A DNA stretch of 64,000 nt from Anaerolineales bacterium (GCA_020634875.1 JACKAX010000008.1:1-64000); one strand, 5' to 3'; shown: positions 33,087 to 41,303, counted from the stretch's first letter. Numbers and translations are program-made. The notes: a model not told the origin generated them from the sequence alone.

Positions 33087-34352
33087 TTATGGTAAAGGTG
33101 TCGCGTTTGGATTAATCGTAATGTATCCGTTTAGCCTCAAAATTTCCGCTTGCCGTTCCATATATTCCGCGATGAGTGCAACGGTTTCTAGCTGATTGGC
33201 TGGTGTATCAGCATGCCAGAAGAAACTGAGCACAGCCGGTCCCTGCGAAGTGTAAATGACAAAATCTTGATTATCCTTAGATGCCACCCAAGAATGTGCT
33301 GGGAGAATCGTGCCAGGCGGTATCGCCTCGAGCGTAAACCCCTGGGCAATATACAAATATCTCGCGCTGAAAGCTGCCTGTACGGCATCGTCAAAATCTA
33401 TCGTCCGGTAAGCCGTCAAAACAAGGGTATCGAAGGTATCTAAAGAAGTCCATTGCAAGCCGATGCAAGATACTTCACAGACATCTCCGCCCAGGTCTAT
33501 GAGTTGGCTCGTGATGTTTTCGGGGGGGGCGTGCCAAAGATAGACAACGGCGTTCAAAGCGTCAGTATCTAGCATCAGGGAGGGAAGCTCGGGCAGGGAA
33601 GGTGTAGGGGTCAGGGTGATGGTAGGCGTGGGGGAGGGGCCGGGGGTGCGTGTAGGTGTCAGCGTCCGAGTGGGCGAGGTAGTGGCTGTGGGGGTAGGGG
33701 ACGGGGTCGCCGAAAAGTTGGGATTAGGCGTGTTCGTGATGGTCGGGGAAGGCGTGATCGGTGTCAGTGAGGGGGTGAGGAGTGGGTCAATCGTCGGGCT
33801 GGGTGTCGTGGTAGGACTGACCGTAACGGTTGGGCTTGGGGTGAAGGTGCTTTGCTGTGGGGGAGGATACCCGCCGCCTGAAGTAGTCGGGGTAGGACTA
33901 TTGTTGGCTGGGGGGGGATAGCCGCCTCCGGTAGTCGGAACACTGGTAGGGAGGGGGGAAGGTGTTGGGGTTGCAGTGGGGAGGTTTGCTTCTTGGGTGG
34001 GGCCTGGCGTCGAGGTCGCGGGGGCAGGATAGCCGCCTGGAGGCAGGGTGGGAGGAATTTCTTCTGTAGATACGCCAGGGGAGAGGGTGAGATTGGGGAG
34101 AGGGCCACCACCCAGGGGCGTCAGGGTAGGGAACGGTGTGTGGGTGGGGCGAGGGGTAAATGTGGGGAAAAAGGTGGGCCGCGCGGCCTGGGTTTGGGTC
34201 AATGCCTGCGCCACCGAATCCTGGATTTGCGTTGTTGGACTACATGCGAAGATGAGAAGCAGCACAACCACCCATAAAAAAAAGGGCCGGAGTTGCGAGG
34301 GCAAGGGACGCGAGGTGAGGCCTACTGACCTTCCTCGAAGAAAGCTACGCAT
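33087..34352 (-). CDS. Pro/Thr-rich lipoprotein
   Basis: The 421-residue protein has a signal peptide with lipobox LLLIFACS. About 200 residues of Pro/Thr/Ser-rich linker follow, with repeated GGYPPP and PTPTPT motifs. A compact C-terminal domain of about 150 residues (from LMLDTDALNAVVYLWHAPPE) is of unknown type. The ATG at 34352 overlaps the end of the mrp gene by eight bases, so the two are probably co-translated. Function unknown; the linker suggests display away from the membrane. Confidence 0.68.
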   Translation of the reverse strand: MRSFLRGRSVGLTSRPLPSQLRPFFLWVVVLLLIFACSPTTQIQDSVAQALTQTQAARPTFFPTFTPRPTHTPFPTLTPLGGGPLPNLTLSPGVSTEEIPPTLPPGGYPAPATSTPGPTQEANLPTATPTPSPLPTSVPTTGGGYPPPANNSPTPTTSGGGYPPPQQSTFTPSPTVTVSPTTTPSPTIDPLLTPSLTPITPSPTITNTPNPNFSATPSPTPTATTSPTRTLTPTRTPGPSPTPTITLTPTPSLPELPSLMLDTDALNAVVYLWHAPPENITSQLIDLGGDVCEVSCIGLQWTSLDTFDTLVLTAYRTIDFDDAVQAAFSARYLYIAQGFTLEAIPPGTILPAHSWVASKDNQDFVIYTSQGPAVLSFFWHADTPANQLETVALIAEYMERQAEILRLNGYITINPNATPLP

Positions 34353-35166
34353 GGTTAAAATAGGCAAGCACCTGGGCTGCGATTTCGCGGAAAGCGGTGG
34401 CCTGGATGGCGTCAGGGGTATCTTGCATGAGAGGATGACCCTCATCTATGCCTCGGCTGATGGCGATGTCCATTGGGACGCGCCCAAGCAAGGGCACCGA
34501 TTGGTCTTCAACCGCCCAATCCCGGCGGCTGCGATGAAAGACTTCGACCTGTTCACCACAATGCGGGCAGATCAGGTAGCTCATGTTTTCGACGAGACCG
34601 AGAATCGGAATGCCGTTTTGCCGAAACAGCCCGAGGGAACGGCCCGCGTCCATCAGGGAGAGGTCTTGCGGGGTGGTAACGATGACTGCGCCATCGAATT
34701 GGATGGTTTTGAGAAGCGTTTGCTGGGGTTCGCCGGAGCCGGGGGGGAAGTCCACAAGCAGGTAGTCGAGTTCGCCCCATTGGACATCTTGCAGGGTCTG
34801 GCGAATGATGTGTCCGGCAAAGCGAGAGTCGGGGAGCAGGGTGTCTTTTTCGCCGACGAGCAAGCCGATGGACATCACTTTGAGGCCGAAGCGTTCGAGC
34901 GGGGGAACATAAGCGTTATGTTCCCGACGGGCGACAGGGATGAAGCCTTTTCCCGCTCCCGCGGCGCGCCGGACGCCGAGCATGAGCGGAACGTTAGGCC
35001 CATACAAGTCCGCATCAAACAGGCCGACACGTTGCCCTGCTTGCTGAAGGGCTAGCGCAACGTTGACAGACACAGTGGTTTTGCCCACGCCGCCCTTACC
35101 GCTTGCGACGGTGAGAATACGTTGGACAGTGGGGAGTTTGAGCTTTATGGAGGGGTGGGGAATCAC
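34345..35166 (-). CDS. mrp: Mrp/NBP35 family Fe-S cluster carrier ATPase
   Basis: The 273-residue P-loop protein has the deviant Walker A TVASGKGGVGKTTVSVNVAL, an LVDFPPGSGEPQQT switch region and the LICPHCGE CxxC that bridges a cluster at the dimer interface. Mrp/ApbC proteins carry 4Fe-4S clusters to target proteins. The short N-terminal domain (DUF59) found in many homologues is absent. Lipoprotein and Mrp genes overlap by eight bases. Confidence 0.9.
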   Translation of the reverse strand: MIPHPSIKLKLPTVQRILTVASGKGGVGKTTVSVNVALALQQAGQRVGLFDADLYGPNVPLMLGVRRAAGAGKGFIPVARREHNAYVPPLERFGLKVMSIGLLVGEKDTLLPDSRFAGHIIRQTLQDVQWGELDYLLVDFPPGSGEPQQTLLKTIQFDGAVIVTTPQDLSLMDAGRSLGLFRQNGIPILGLVENMSYLICPHCGEQVEVFHRSRRDWAVEDQSVPLLGRVPMDIAISRGIDEGHPLMQDTPDAIQATAFREIAAQVLAYFNHA

Positions 35167-35188
35167 AGGGTTGATTTTACCGCGCGTT

Positions 35189-35671
35189 TCACAGCAGTTC
35201 TAACTCGTGTTCGATCAGCCACTGGGCGAGTTGTGCTGGATCATGGTTCAATTTTTCTTTGAACATTTCGACTTCGTGCAGGCTTTGGTTGCCCCCGCCA
35301 ACGCGGGTCAGGCAATCAATGTACTGGATAAAGTAGGACGATTCATCACCGAACGTTTCGCCGATGAGCATTTGTTTGCGAACTGGAAACACGCCGCAGG
35401 TCGCTTCCAAGGCCTCACGGGCGGAGATCCCCACCGTTTTGAGTTGCCATTGGGTCGCCAGTTCATACGCGATTTTAGGCACACCCGCGTTGGTCAGGCC
35501 ACTGACGATTTCCACTTCCAGACGTTCGGCGTGCGCCTGGGTGATGAATTTTTTGAAACTGCTTTGGAGCAGCGCGCGCGCGTTTATTTCGTCAATGTTG
35601 GTCCGGCTATAGCCCACCACACCAATTTTTAGCTTTTTATAGGGGGAGACATAATGATCTACGTTTTCCAT
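35189..35671 (-). CDS. SLOG-like Rossmann protein
   Basis: The 160-residue protein looks like a member of the SLOG/LOG Rossmann superfamily. It begins IGVVGYSRTN, has VSGLTNAGVPKIAYELATQW and ends in the YIDCLTRVGGGNQSLHEV segment, where GGG followed by a Glu/Gln-rich turn resembles the ligand site of LOG/DprA-like proteins. SLOG domains bind or make nucleotide signals in several defence systems. Its start is 17 bases upstream of the IrrE-like gene's stop region and on the same strand, so co-transcription with that gene is possible. The assignment is tentative. Confidence 0.5.
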   Translation of the reverse strand: MENVDHYVSPYKKLKIGVVGYSRTNIDEINARALLQSSFKKFITQAHAERLEVEIVSGLTNAGVPKIAYELATQWQLKTVGISAREALEATCGVFPVRKQMLIGETFGDESSYFIQYIDCLTRVGGGNQSLHEVEMFKEKLNHDPAQLAQWLIEHELELL

Positions 35672-35689
35672 CTTTTTATTGTACTCGCG

Positions 35690-36556
35690 CTATTTGCGCC
35701 ATTCCAGGAGGGAAAGTACCCTCCGTTCTTCCCCGGTCTCAAACGGCAAGTTTTCGCTGCGAAAACGTCCTTGGACCGCGCCTAAATCGAGCGTATCTTC
35801 TCCGGCGGTGAAGCGACCCTCCAGCCAGGCGGTGTAAATGAGGGTGTTTTCAGGGACAGATTTGTTTTGAGGGATCAACAAGCCGTTTTGGCCGCGTAAG
35901 ACCCATTCAACGCGGAGTTTTTTTGCAGGCCCGGGCGAGGCCTCTCCAAACATGCTGAGTTGGTTGGGCGGGTGGTGCCGATCTGCCTTCTTGTGTTTCA
36001 TTCGCCATAGGACCACTGCATGTGGGGATGGGGCGAGCCGCGCGAGTTGGACGAGCGCGGCTGTTTGGGAAACAGCGTAATCGCGGGAAAGTTTCTGCGC
36101 AACGCTGAAAGATACCCCATCCGCGCGGGCACGGGCCGCGAACGTGGGGGGTGGCATCAGCAAATCCGCCGCGCCCCGGTTGCACAGCCATTCCTTCGTA
36201 CCGTGTTGGAATGGGCCTTTTTGCCGGGCTGCCCAGCCTTTGCCATCCGGTAAGGCGTTGAAAAGCAGTTCGATCAGTTCGTGTGCCTCAGTGAATCGTT
36301 GGCGGGTTTCGAGGTCGTTTTGGTTGATCAGGATTAGACCGACTTCGGGAACGAGGAGTAGGCCTTGTTGGTTAGGGAGGGGCACCCGTTTGGGGGTAGG
36401 GATGCCAAACGCTTCATAAATCGCGGCGAGGTCTGCGGGCGCGCCTTCATCCAACTGGGCTTGTTCTCGGAGAAAACGGACATAAGCCAGAACATCCTCA
36501 GGGGTTTGAACTGTGGGATGGCTTTCAAGGAAGAGGTGGCCGGGGTGGGTGTACAT
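35690..36556 (-). CDS. ImmA/IrrE-like metallopeptidase with HELIE variant
   Basis: The 288-residue protein matches the DUF955 (ImmA/IrrE) fold: FTEAHELIELLFNAL (residues 88-102) and EWLCNRGAADLLMP near 121. The zinc motif is HELIE instead of HEXXH, so the second His is Glu. The EWLCNRGAADLLMP segment keeps the glutamate. IrrE-type peptidases cleave repressors in DNA-damage and phage-related switches. The ATG at 36556 is preferred; an in-frame extension from 36673 would overlap the KAP gene. The pair lies 110 bases apart on the same strand. Confidence 0.72.
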   Translation of the reverse strand: MYTHPGHLFLESHPTVQTPEDVLAYVRFLREQAQLDEGAPADLAAIYEAFGIPTPKRVPLPNQQGLLLVPEVGLILINQNDLETRQRFTEAHELIELLFNALPDGKGWAARQKGPFQHGTKEWLCNRGAADLLMPPPTFAARARADGVSFSVAQKLSRDYAVSQTAALVQLARLAPSPHAVVLWRMKHKKADRHHPPNQLSMFGEASPGPAKKLRVEWVLRGQNGLLIPQNKSVPENTLIYTAWLEGRFTAGEDTLDLGAVQGRFRSENLPFETGEERRVLSLLEWRK

Positions 36557-36665
36557 GGGAAGGGGCGAGTGGAGCGTAGCGAGTAGGGACGTTGGGGTGC
36601 ATCCTGAGCGGCATTCGTCTACCGAACGGCGGAGGCCTTGCGAAGTCAAAGGATGCGGGGAGGGA

Positions 36666-39203
36666 TCAGGCAATCACCGGTGTGCTGGTGTTGGCTTGCA
36701 GACCCCACAGGCGTTCGATGGTCGCGACATCCAACGCGACGCTGACATCTTTCGCTTCGCCGTGCAGGAGGCGCTGGACTTCCTCATCTTGTACCAGGGT
36801 GGTGAGGTCGGGGTCAAGGCCGTCGGCTTTTTTCTCCAAAATGTTAGGGAGGGCTTCGGGGTCGTCCTCTAGTTTTTCGGCGAGGGCAGGCCATCGGAGC
36901 GAGAGAATCGTCCAGAGGGCAAAGCGTTTTTTCTTTTCTTCGTTATTGATGAGTTGGACATCTGCCAGCATTGCCAGGGCGAGATAGACGCTGTACGCGT
37001 TGACGAGGCGTTTCATCGCGCGGGGGTTGCGTTCGAGCAGGGAGGCGAAGGGGTGGAGAAAATATTCGATATCGGCGGAAACCTTTTGGCTGGCGAGACG
37101 ACGGACCGCAGCCTCGCGCCGGACTTGTTGGATGAGGGGATCAGGATCGGCCTGGGGTGTTTCTAATTTTTCAACCAATGCCTGGGTTGTGGTTGCTTCC
37201 GCAAAATCAGCCTCGGCTTGTCGCGAGGCTTCGGTGATTTTATGTTCCACTTCATGCCGTTCCCGTTGGTAGAGGTGATCGAGGTAGGCCTGCTGAACCT
37301 CCCCCGACATCGCCGGGACGGAGATGGACATTTGAAAGATTTTTTCGAGGAACAGGTAGCCCGTGCGCCTTCCGGGTTCGCGCACAGTCGTTTTGAAGTC
37401 TTTGTACACGATCTCGAAACACTCGTATAACCATCGGCGGTCAGCGGCGATAACGTAGAAAACGCGCGGGTCGTTGAACAGCGTTTGCAGGCTTTCCAGC
37501 AAGCGGACGACGTACTCTGGCTGGCAGCGGTCGAGGTCGTCAATAAACACCATAACGGGATGGTTCGCCCGATCCATCATTGCGCGGAAATGGGTGCGGA
37601 CTTTTTCCATCGGGTCTTGTGCGAGCCGGGCAAAATTTTGGGCGGAGGACGCAGTGAACAGCGACCGGGAAAGGGTCAAAATCCCCGCGCCCAACGTGCC
37701 CGCCAACCCAATGATGCCGCCGATGGATTGAAGCGAGGCTAACCAGGAATTGTCACCAGAGGCGTTTCCTGTAAGCCAGAAGAAGAGGCCTGCCACGGCG
37801 ACAATGCCCAGGCCAAGCACAAGGGGGTTTTCGCCCAGGCCGTTCACTCCTAGCCGCCACCATGTTTCCCACGCCCAAAAGCCCAGATCGGTTGACGGCG
37901 ATTGGACGAGTTCGCGGTATACCCGGTCCAACGGCGGCCACCAAACGGGGTCAATCTGCCGGTTGCGCCACGCGTTGAACCAGACGACTGTCCACCGTTG
38001 CGGTTTTCCGCCGATAGTCACGAGGCTGTTCTTCAATGCTTTTTCCATCAGCCGGAGCAGAGATGTTTTGCCCGCACCCCACGGCCCGTGCAGGTGGACG
38101 ATAAAACTGCTGGATTGGGGAAGCGCCCCGCCGGTTTTGTATGCGGTTTGAAGTTGGGTGGTGTAAGCGGTGTAGTTTTCGCCCCAAATGCGATTGAGCC
38201 AGGTAGCGAGAGCATCTGCAAACCCTGCGCGGCCTAATTGGTCGATATCGGTGGCTGCGTCGGTGCGGAAAATAATGTTGTCGGTAGGGGAAGGCGTCGC
38301 GGTTTCCCCGTTAGCTTCAAGCCCGCGGAGTTGGGTTTCGATTTGTGGGTTTTTGTCCACGATCAGGGCACGTAGCGCGGGATAAAAACCCTCCTCCCCG
38401 ATGTCGCGTTTGCGGCGCATCGCCCCTTGCACATTTCTTTGAAGGCTCCAGCCACTCAAGTCTGGGTTATTGCGAATTTCGTCCCAGAGGATGGGATTGG
38501 AAAGTTGGATTTTTTCACCCAACTGGACGCTGTAATCCCAATGCCAATCGGAGTTACTGCTGCGGAGGGCACTGGCGTCCTGGGCATCTTCCTGCGCCCG
38601 AAAAACATAGGCGATTTGGGTGTCGGGCCGGGTGAGATACATGAAGACCAAATCTCCCGCGCGCGTGTTGGGGTTCGCCCCCCACAAGACAGAATCACGT
38701 GTCTCCAAAAGGCGGATTTGCGCCGAATCGCTCGCGTCGGCCAGATACAGCCAGGCTTTGCGAGGGGCAATGGGAGAAGAGGCAGGATCCGCGGGAGTGT
38801 GGAAGAGGGCTTCGAAAGGTTGTTCGAGAAGTTCCCTTTTGAGCGCGTCACGAAAACCATACTGATCAAGGAATTTTGCCAGTTCAGCATCTAGTTCACT
38901 CAGCCCCAGGATGAATAATTTGCCATGAATTTCGTGAACTTTGGCGGGGTCAAAGAGCGCAGCAACCTCCTCTAGCCAAATCGAAGCAGCTTGAATTTTT
39001 CCCCCTGATGGCCCAGTTTCATTAACCAGACGTTTCGCAAGGTAATTCCCATACTCATCATGAAACGTTAGCACGCCTCGGACAAGCATCCAAGCAGTAA
39101 CGGGTGTCGCGTCAGGGAACGCGGCAATGGTTGTTTTAACCGTGTCAGAAAGGGGGATGGGGGTATCGAAATCAGGGGGGGCGGTTTGGGATTGAGCGGC
39201 CAT
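36666..39203 (-). CDS. EVE-like/KAP P-loop NTPase
   Basis: The 845-residue protein has an N-terminal region (1-140) of unknown type, an EVE/PUA-like domain (about 148-270: KAWLYLADASDSAQIRLLE, RAGDLVFMYLTRPDTQIAYV) and a KAP NTPase (about 325-760). KAP features are Walker A HGPWGAGKTSL (372-382), the WTVVWFNAWRN element, two membrane helices (about 459-478 and 492-511) inserted between the Walker motifs, and Walker B MVFIDDLDRCQPEYVVRLLE (551-570). KAP proteins act at the membrane in defence against phage and plasmids; EVE domains bind modified bases in restriction-like systems. The combination is not one I can name. A candidate antiphage protein (inference). Confidence 0.8.
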   Translation of the reverse strand: MAAQSQTAPPDFDTPIPLSDTVKTTIAAFPDATPVTAWMLVRGVLTFHDEYGNYLAKRLVNETGPSGGKIQAASIWLEEVAALFDPAKVHEIHGKLFILGLSELDAELAKFLDQYGFRDALKRELLEQPFEALFHTPADPASSPIAPRKAWLYLADASDSAQIRLLETRDSVLWGANPNTRAGDLVFMYLTRPDTQIAYVFRAQEDAQDASALRSSNSDWHWDYSVQLGEKIQLSNPILWDEIRNNPDLSGWSLQRNVQGAMRRKRDIGEEGFYPALRALIVDKNPQIETQLRGLEANGETATPSPTDNIIFRTDAATDIDQLGRAGFADALATWLNRIWGENYTAYTTQLQTAYKTGGALPQSSSFIVHLHGPWGAGKTSLLRLMEKALKNSLVTIGGKPQRWTVVWFNAWRNRQIDPVWWPPLDRVYRELVQSPSTDLGFWAWETWWRLGVNGLGENPLVLGLGIVAVAGLFFWLTGNASGDNSWLASLQSIGGIIGLAGTLGAGILTLSRSLFTASSAQNFARLAQDPMEKVRTHFRAMMDRANHPVMVFIDDLDRCQPEYVVRLLESLQTLFNDPRVFYVIAADRRWLYECFEIVYKDFKTTVREPGRRTGYLFLEKIFQMSISVPAMSGEVQQAYLDHLYQRERHEVEHKITEASRQAEADFAEATTTQALVEKLETPQADPDPLIQQVRREAAVRRLASQKVSADIEYFLHPFASLLERNPRAMKRLVNAYSVYLALAMLADVQLINNEEKKKRFALWTILSLRWPALAEKLEDDPEALPNILEKKADGLDPDLTTLVQDEEVQRLLHGEAKDVSVALDVATIERLWGLQANTSTPVIA

Positions 39204-39274
39204 AGAGAATGATGAAATTCAAATGGGTAACATTTCCATTCTATCATACCGTCCAAATCCTCCTACGATACACT

Positions 39275-39335
39275 AAACCCGATTCAAACGGGTTAAACGT
39301 ATCAGGCCATGAATGGGAATTCATGGCCTGATAGC
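39275..39335. repeat. Palindromic intergenic repeat, copy A
   Basis: Contains AAACCCGATTCAAACGGGTT and a 14-bp stem, ATCAGGCCATGAAT and ATTCATGGCCTGAT, around GGGA (39301-39332). The stem lies just past the minus-strand cpaF-like stop and could end that transcript. Three relatives (D, B, C) lie at 41003-41045, 41224-41303 and 41919-41970. Confidence 0.7.
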
Positions 39336-39349
39336 TTCATCATCGCGAA

Positions 39350-40336
39350 TTACTTCTCCCAACTCGCTTTGATAGGTGTCCGCTCAAACTGTCCCTTTTC
39401 CTCGTTGTATCGCACGAGCGGCTGGAGCAGATACCGTCCGTTTTCGATCCCCGTCAACTCCACCACCTCCGTAATCCGCCGGTGCCCGTCCGGGAACAGG
39501 CGCTGGCACGTGATCACCCCAAACGCGTCCGCGATCGTTTGCCGGATTTCAACGATGCCTAGGCCCAGGTTTGCCATCAGGCACATCGCTTCGAGCCGGG
39601 AGAGCGTGTTTTCGACGCTGGTGCCATGAATGGACGCTATGCCATTAAAACCTGTACCAAAGAGTTGGAGTAAATGGATCGTTTCCGCACCGTGTAACTC
39701 GCCGAAGATGACCCAGTCCGGGCGCATTTTTGCGGCGGTGTTGATCAGGTCGGTGGAGGTCAGGTCAGTTTGGGAACTGGGGGATAGGTGAATCCGGCGG
39801 GGATGGTTTACCGGGAGTTCGGCGTTGCTAATGACGATGATTCGCTCTTCCGCGGGGATGCTCTGCGCCAGCAAATTCTGTACGGTCGTCTTACCCGCCC
39901 CTGTCCCGCCCGAAACGAGCACGTTGACCGGGGCACGGATCGCCTCCATCAACAGTGCGTGGACTTCAGGGGTGATCGCCCCATACCCAAAGAGCATTTC
40001 CCAGGTCATTTTGTGGGTGAAGAATTTACGAAGGATCATGTACGGGCCGCTGACTGCGGTTGGGGGCAGAACACCGAGAACGCGTGTCCCGTCCGTGAGG
40101 GTGGTGTCGCAGACCGTTTCACCGGGTTGGAAGGCTGCGCCGCCCAGCGCAAGGGCCGCATCAATGGCTGCGCGCAAGGCCTCCGCGGAAGCGAATTTGA
40201 CATCGGTCTCGACGATCTGATTATGGCGTTCGACGAGAACTTTGTCCGAGGCATCTACCATGATTTCTTGCACATCGGGATCGGAAAGCAAAGGTTCCAG
40301 GGGGGCGAGGGGGTTGGGGGATTGTGAAGGGATCAT
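39350..40336 (-). CDS. Orphan CpaF/VirB11-like secretion ATPase
   Basis: The 328-residue ATPase belongs to the type II/IV secretion family: Walker A VSGGTGAGKTT, ISNAELP as a diverged Asp box, and GELHGAETIHLLQ, which replaces the normal GEVRGxE Walker B/His box region. GNGIASIH-like chemistry follows in FGTGFNGIASIHGTSVENTL. Its N-terminal domain is shorter than typical CpaF. No pilus, TadB/TadC or secretion gene lies in the window. The ATG at 40336 is preceded by CAGGAGACTT. It follows the LuxR-type gene by about 94 bases on the same strand. Confidence 0.82.
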   Translation of the reverse strand: MIPSQSPNPLAPLEPLLSDPDVQEIMVDASDKVLVERHNQIVETDVKFASAEALRAAIDAALALGGAAFQPGETVCDTTLTDGTRVLGVLPPTAVSGPYMILRKFFTHKMTWEMLFGYGAITPEVHALLMEAIRAPVNVLVSGGTGAGKTTVQNLLAQSIPAEERIIVISNAELPVNHPRRIHLSPSSQTDLTSTDLINTAAKMRPDWVIFGELHGAETIHLLQLFGTGFNGIASIHGTSVENTLSRLEAMCLMANLGLGIVEIRQTIADAFGVITCQRLFPDGHRRITEVVELTGIENGRYLLQPLVRYNEEKGQFERTPIKASWEK

Positions 40337-40430
40337 TTTTAAGTCTCCTGTGGTTGAACTTACACATAGGATACAGGGGTAAATTCTTGCCGACTTCCGC
40401 CGAATGCACAGGCTGTGGAGTTGCACAGGG

Positions 40431-40850
40431 TCATAGCCAACGATTTCGAAGCGCCAGCGCAACCGCTTCCGTGCGTGAGTTGGTGCCAGTTTTGTTGAAG
40501 ACTCCGTTGAGGTGAAACTGCACCGTGCGCTCGCTCAGGTTCAAACGGTAGGCGATCTCTTTGTTCGTCAAGCCCTGTGCGGCGAGGGTGAGGACTTCGT
40601 ATTCGCGAGGGGAGAAGGGGTGTTGGTTCGTTGATTGGTTTGTCGGTTGACTGTGGGATTCGGCGAGGTCGTAGGCTTCGTTAAGGGCTTGTTGTGCCAT
40701 CTCGCGCAGTTGGGCGAGGGCGGTGAGGGCTTGATGATTATTGGGAGGCAGGGCAAGTTCGTAGGCGCGGATTTGATCGAGGAGCAGTTCCAGCGCATCG
40801 AGCAGGCTGGTAAGACGGGGATCAGAGGTGGGTGGAGGAGGGGAGGGCAT
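40431..40850 (-). CDS. LuxR-type HTH regulator
   Basis: The 139-residue protein has an N-terminal helical region (about residues 10-65) and a C-terminal LuxR/NarL-type DNA-binding domain (FSPREYEVLTLAAQGLTNKE, then RLNLSERTVQFHLNGVFNKT). No receiver domain is present. It precedes the orphan CpaF-like ATPase on the same strand, so it may control that gene. The Pro-rich start and a Gln/Thr linker (QPTNQSTNQ) suggest a flexible tether between the two parts. Confidence 0.85.
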   Translation of the reverse strand: MPSPPPPTSDPRLTSLLDALELLLDQIRAYELALPPNNHQALTALAQLREMAQQALNEAYDLAESHSQPTNQSTNQHPFSPREYEVLTLAAQGLTNKEIAYRLNLSERTVQFHLNGVFNKTGTNSRTEAVALALRNRWL

Positions 40851-41002
40851 GATGCGGTTCGTAGTCTAGCCCCTTGTGGGCGTTTTGCGCGGACGGCGGG
40901 AACGGGTACAAGGGATTACGAATTGAGTATATCCAAAGATTTTGTGGATGTCCCCCGTTATTTGCACAGGATATGGACGATGTTGCCTGACGATGCCCGC
41001 CG

Positions 41003-41045
41003 AATAGGAATTCGGCGTCTGGCACAAGAAACCCGTTGAGGAGTG
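41003..41045 (-). repeat. Palindromic intergenic repeat, copy D (inverted)
   Basis: Read on the minus strand it gives CAACGGGTTTCTTG, then CAGACGCCGAATTCCTATTC, matching the CAAACGGGTTT...CAG.C..GAATTCCTATTC pattern of copy B. The segment 41008-41037 is a direct repeat of 41224-41253 (about 28 of 30 identical), so the 21-bp array is bracketed by direct repeats. Confidence 0.65.
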
Positions 41046-41223
41046 CTCCTGAATCATTTTTTCCTGCTTCTCGATGACTTTTTCCTACTCCTGAACCATT
41101 TTTTCCCGTTCCTGGATGATTTTTTCCTGTGCAGAATGGTTTTTCCCCGCTTCCGAGCCATATTTTCCTGCTTCGGGACCACTTTCTCCCGCTCCCCAAT
41201 GATTTTCTCCTGGTTGGGGAAAG
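41042..41223. repeat. 21-bp degenerate tandem array (about nine units)
   Basis: Eight full units plus a partial one repeat with period 21, for example CCTACTCCTGAACCATTTTT and CCCGTTCCTGGATGATTTTT. Unit starts fall at 41042, 41063, 41084, 41105, 41126, 41146, 41167, 41188 and 41209. One unit is 20 bases, which breaks a continuous reading frame, so it is not a heptad protein. The core is a C-rich block followed by a run of T. Confidence 0.85.
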
Positions 41224-41303
41224 AATTCGGCGTCTGTCACAAGGAACCCGTTTCAAACGGGTTTTGGGTATCAGACCATGAATTCCTATTCATAGTCTGA
41301 GTT
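41224..41303. repeat. Palindromic intergenic repeat, copy B (composite)
   Basis: Two halves face each other around AACCCGTTTCAAACGGGTT (41246-41264). The left half repeats copy D and the right half runs GGGTATCAGACCATGAATTC with a hairpin CAGACCATGAATTCC...TTCATAGTCTG. It sits directly past the stop of the nucleotidyltransferase gene. Confidence 0.65.

Larger units (their letters stand above)
40851..41302. other. Repeat-rich intergenic region with a 21-bp array
   Basis: No gene fits this 452-base gap. It contains repeat copy D (41003-41045), the nine-unit 21-bp array (41042-41223) and repeat copy B (41224-41303). The rest shows no other structure. Confidence 0.7.

Noticed and set aside
40822..41256. 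A minus-strand frame through the array giving GRKWSRS, GKNHPGT-type heptads
   Set aside because: Same reason as the plus-strand frame; it overlaps the LuxR-type gene's start and has no plausible initiation region.
41043..41300. A hydrophobic Leu/Phe-rich heptad frame across the 21-bp array (LNHFFLLLDDFFLLLNHFF)
   Set aside because: The frame comes from the repeat's T-rich core. One unit is 20 bases long, there is no RBS, and it runs through an inverted-repeat element.
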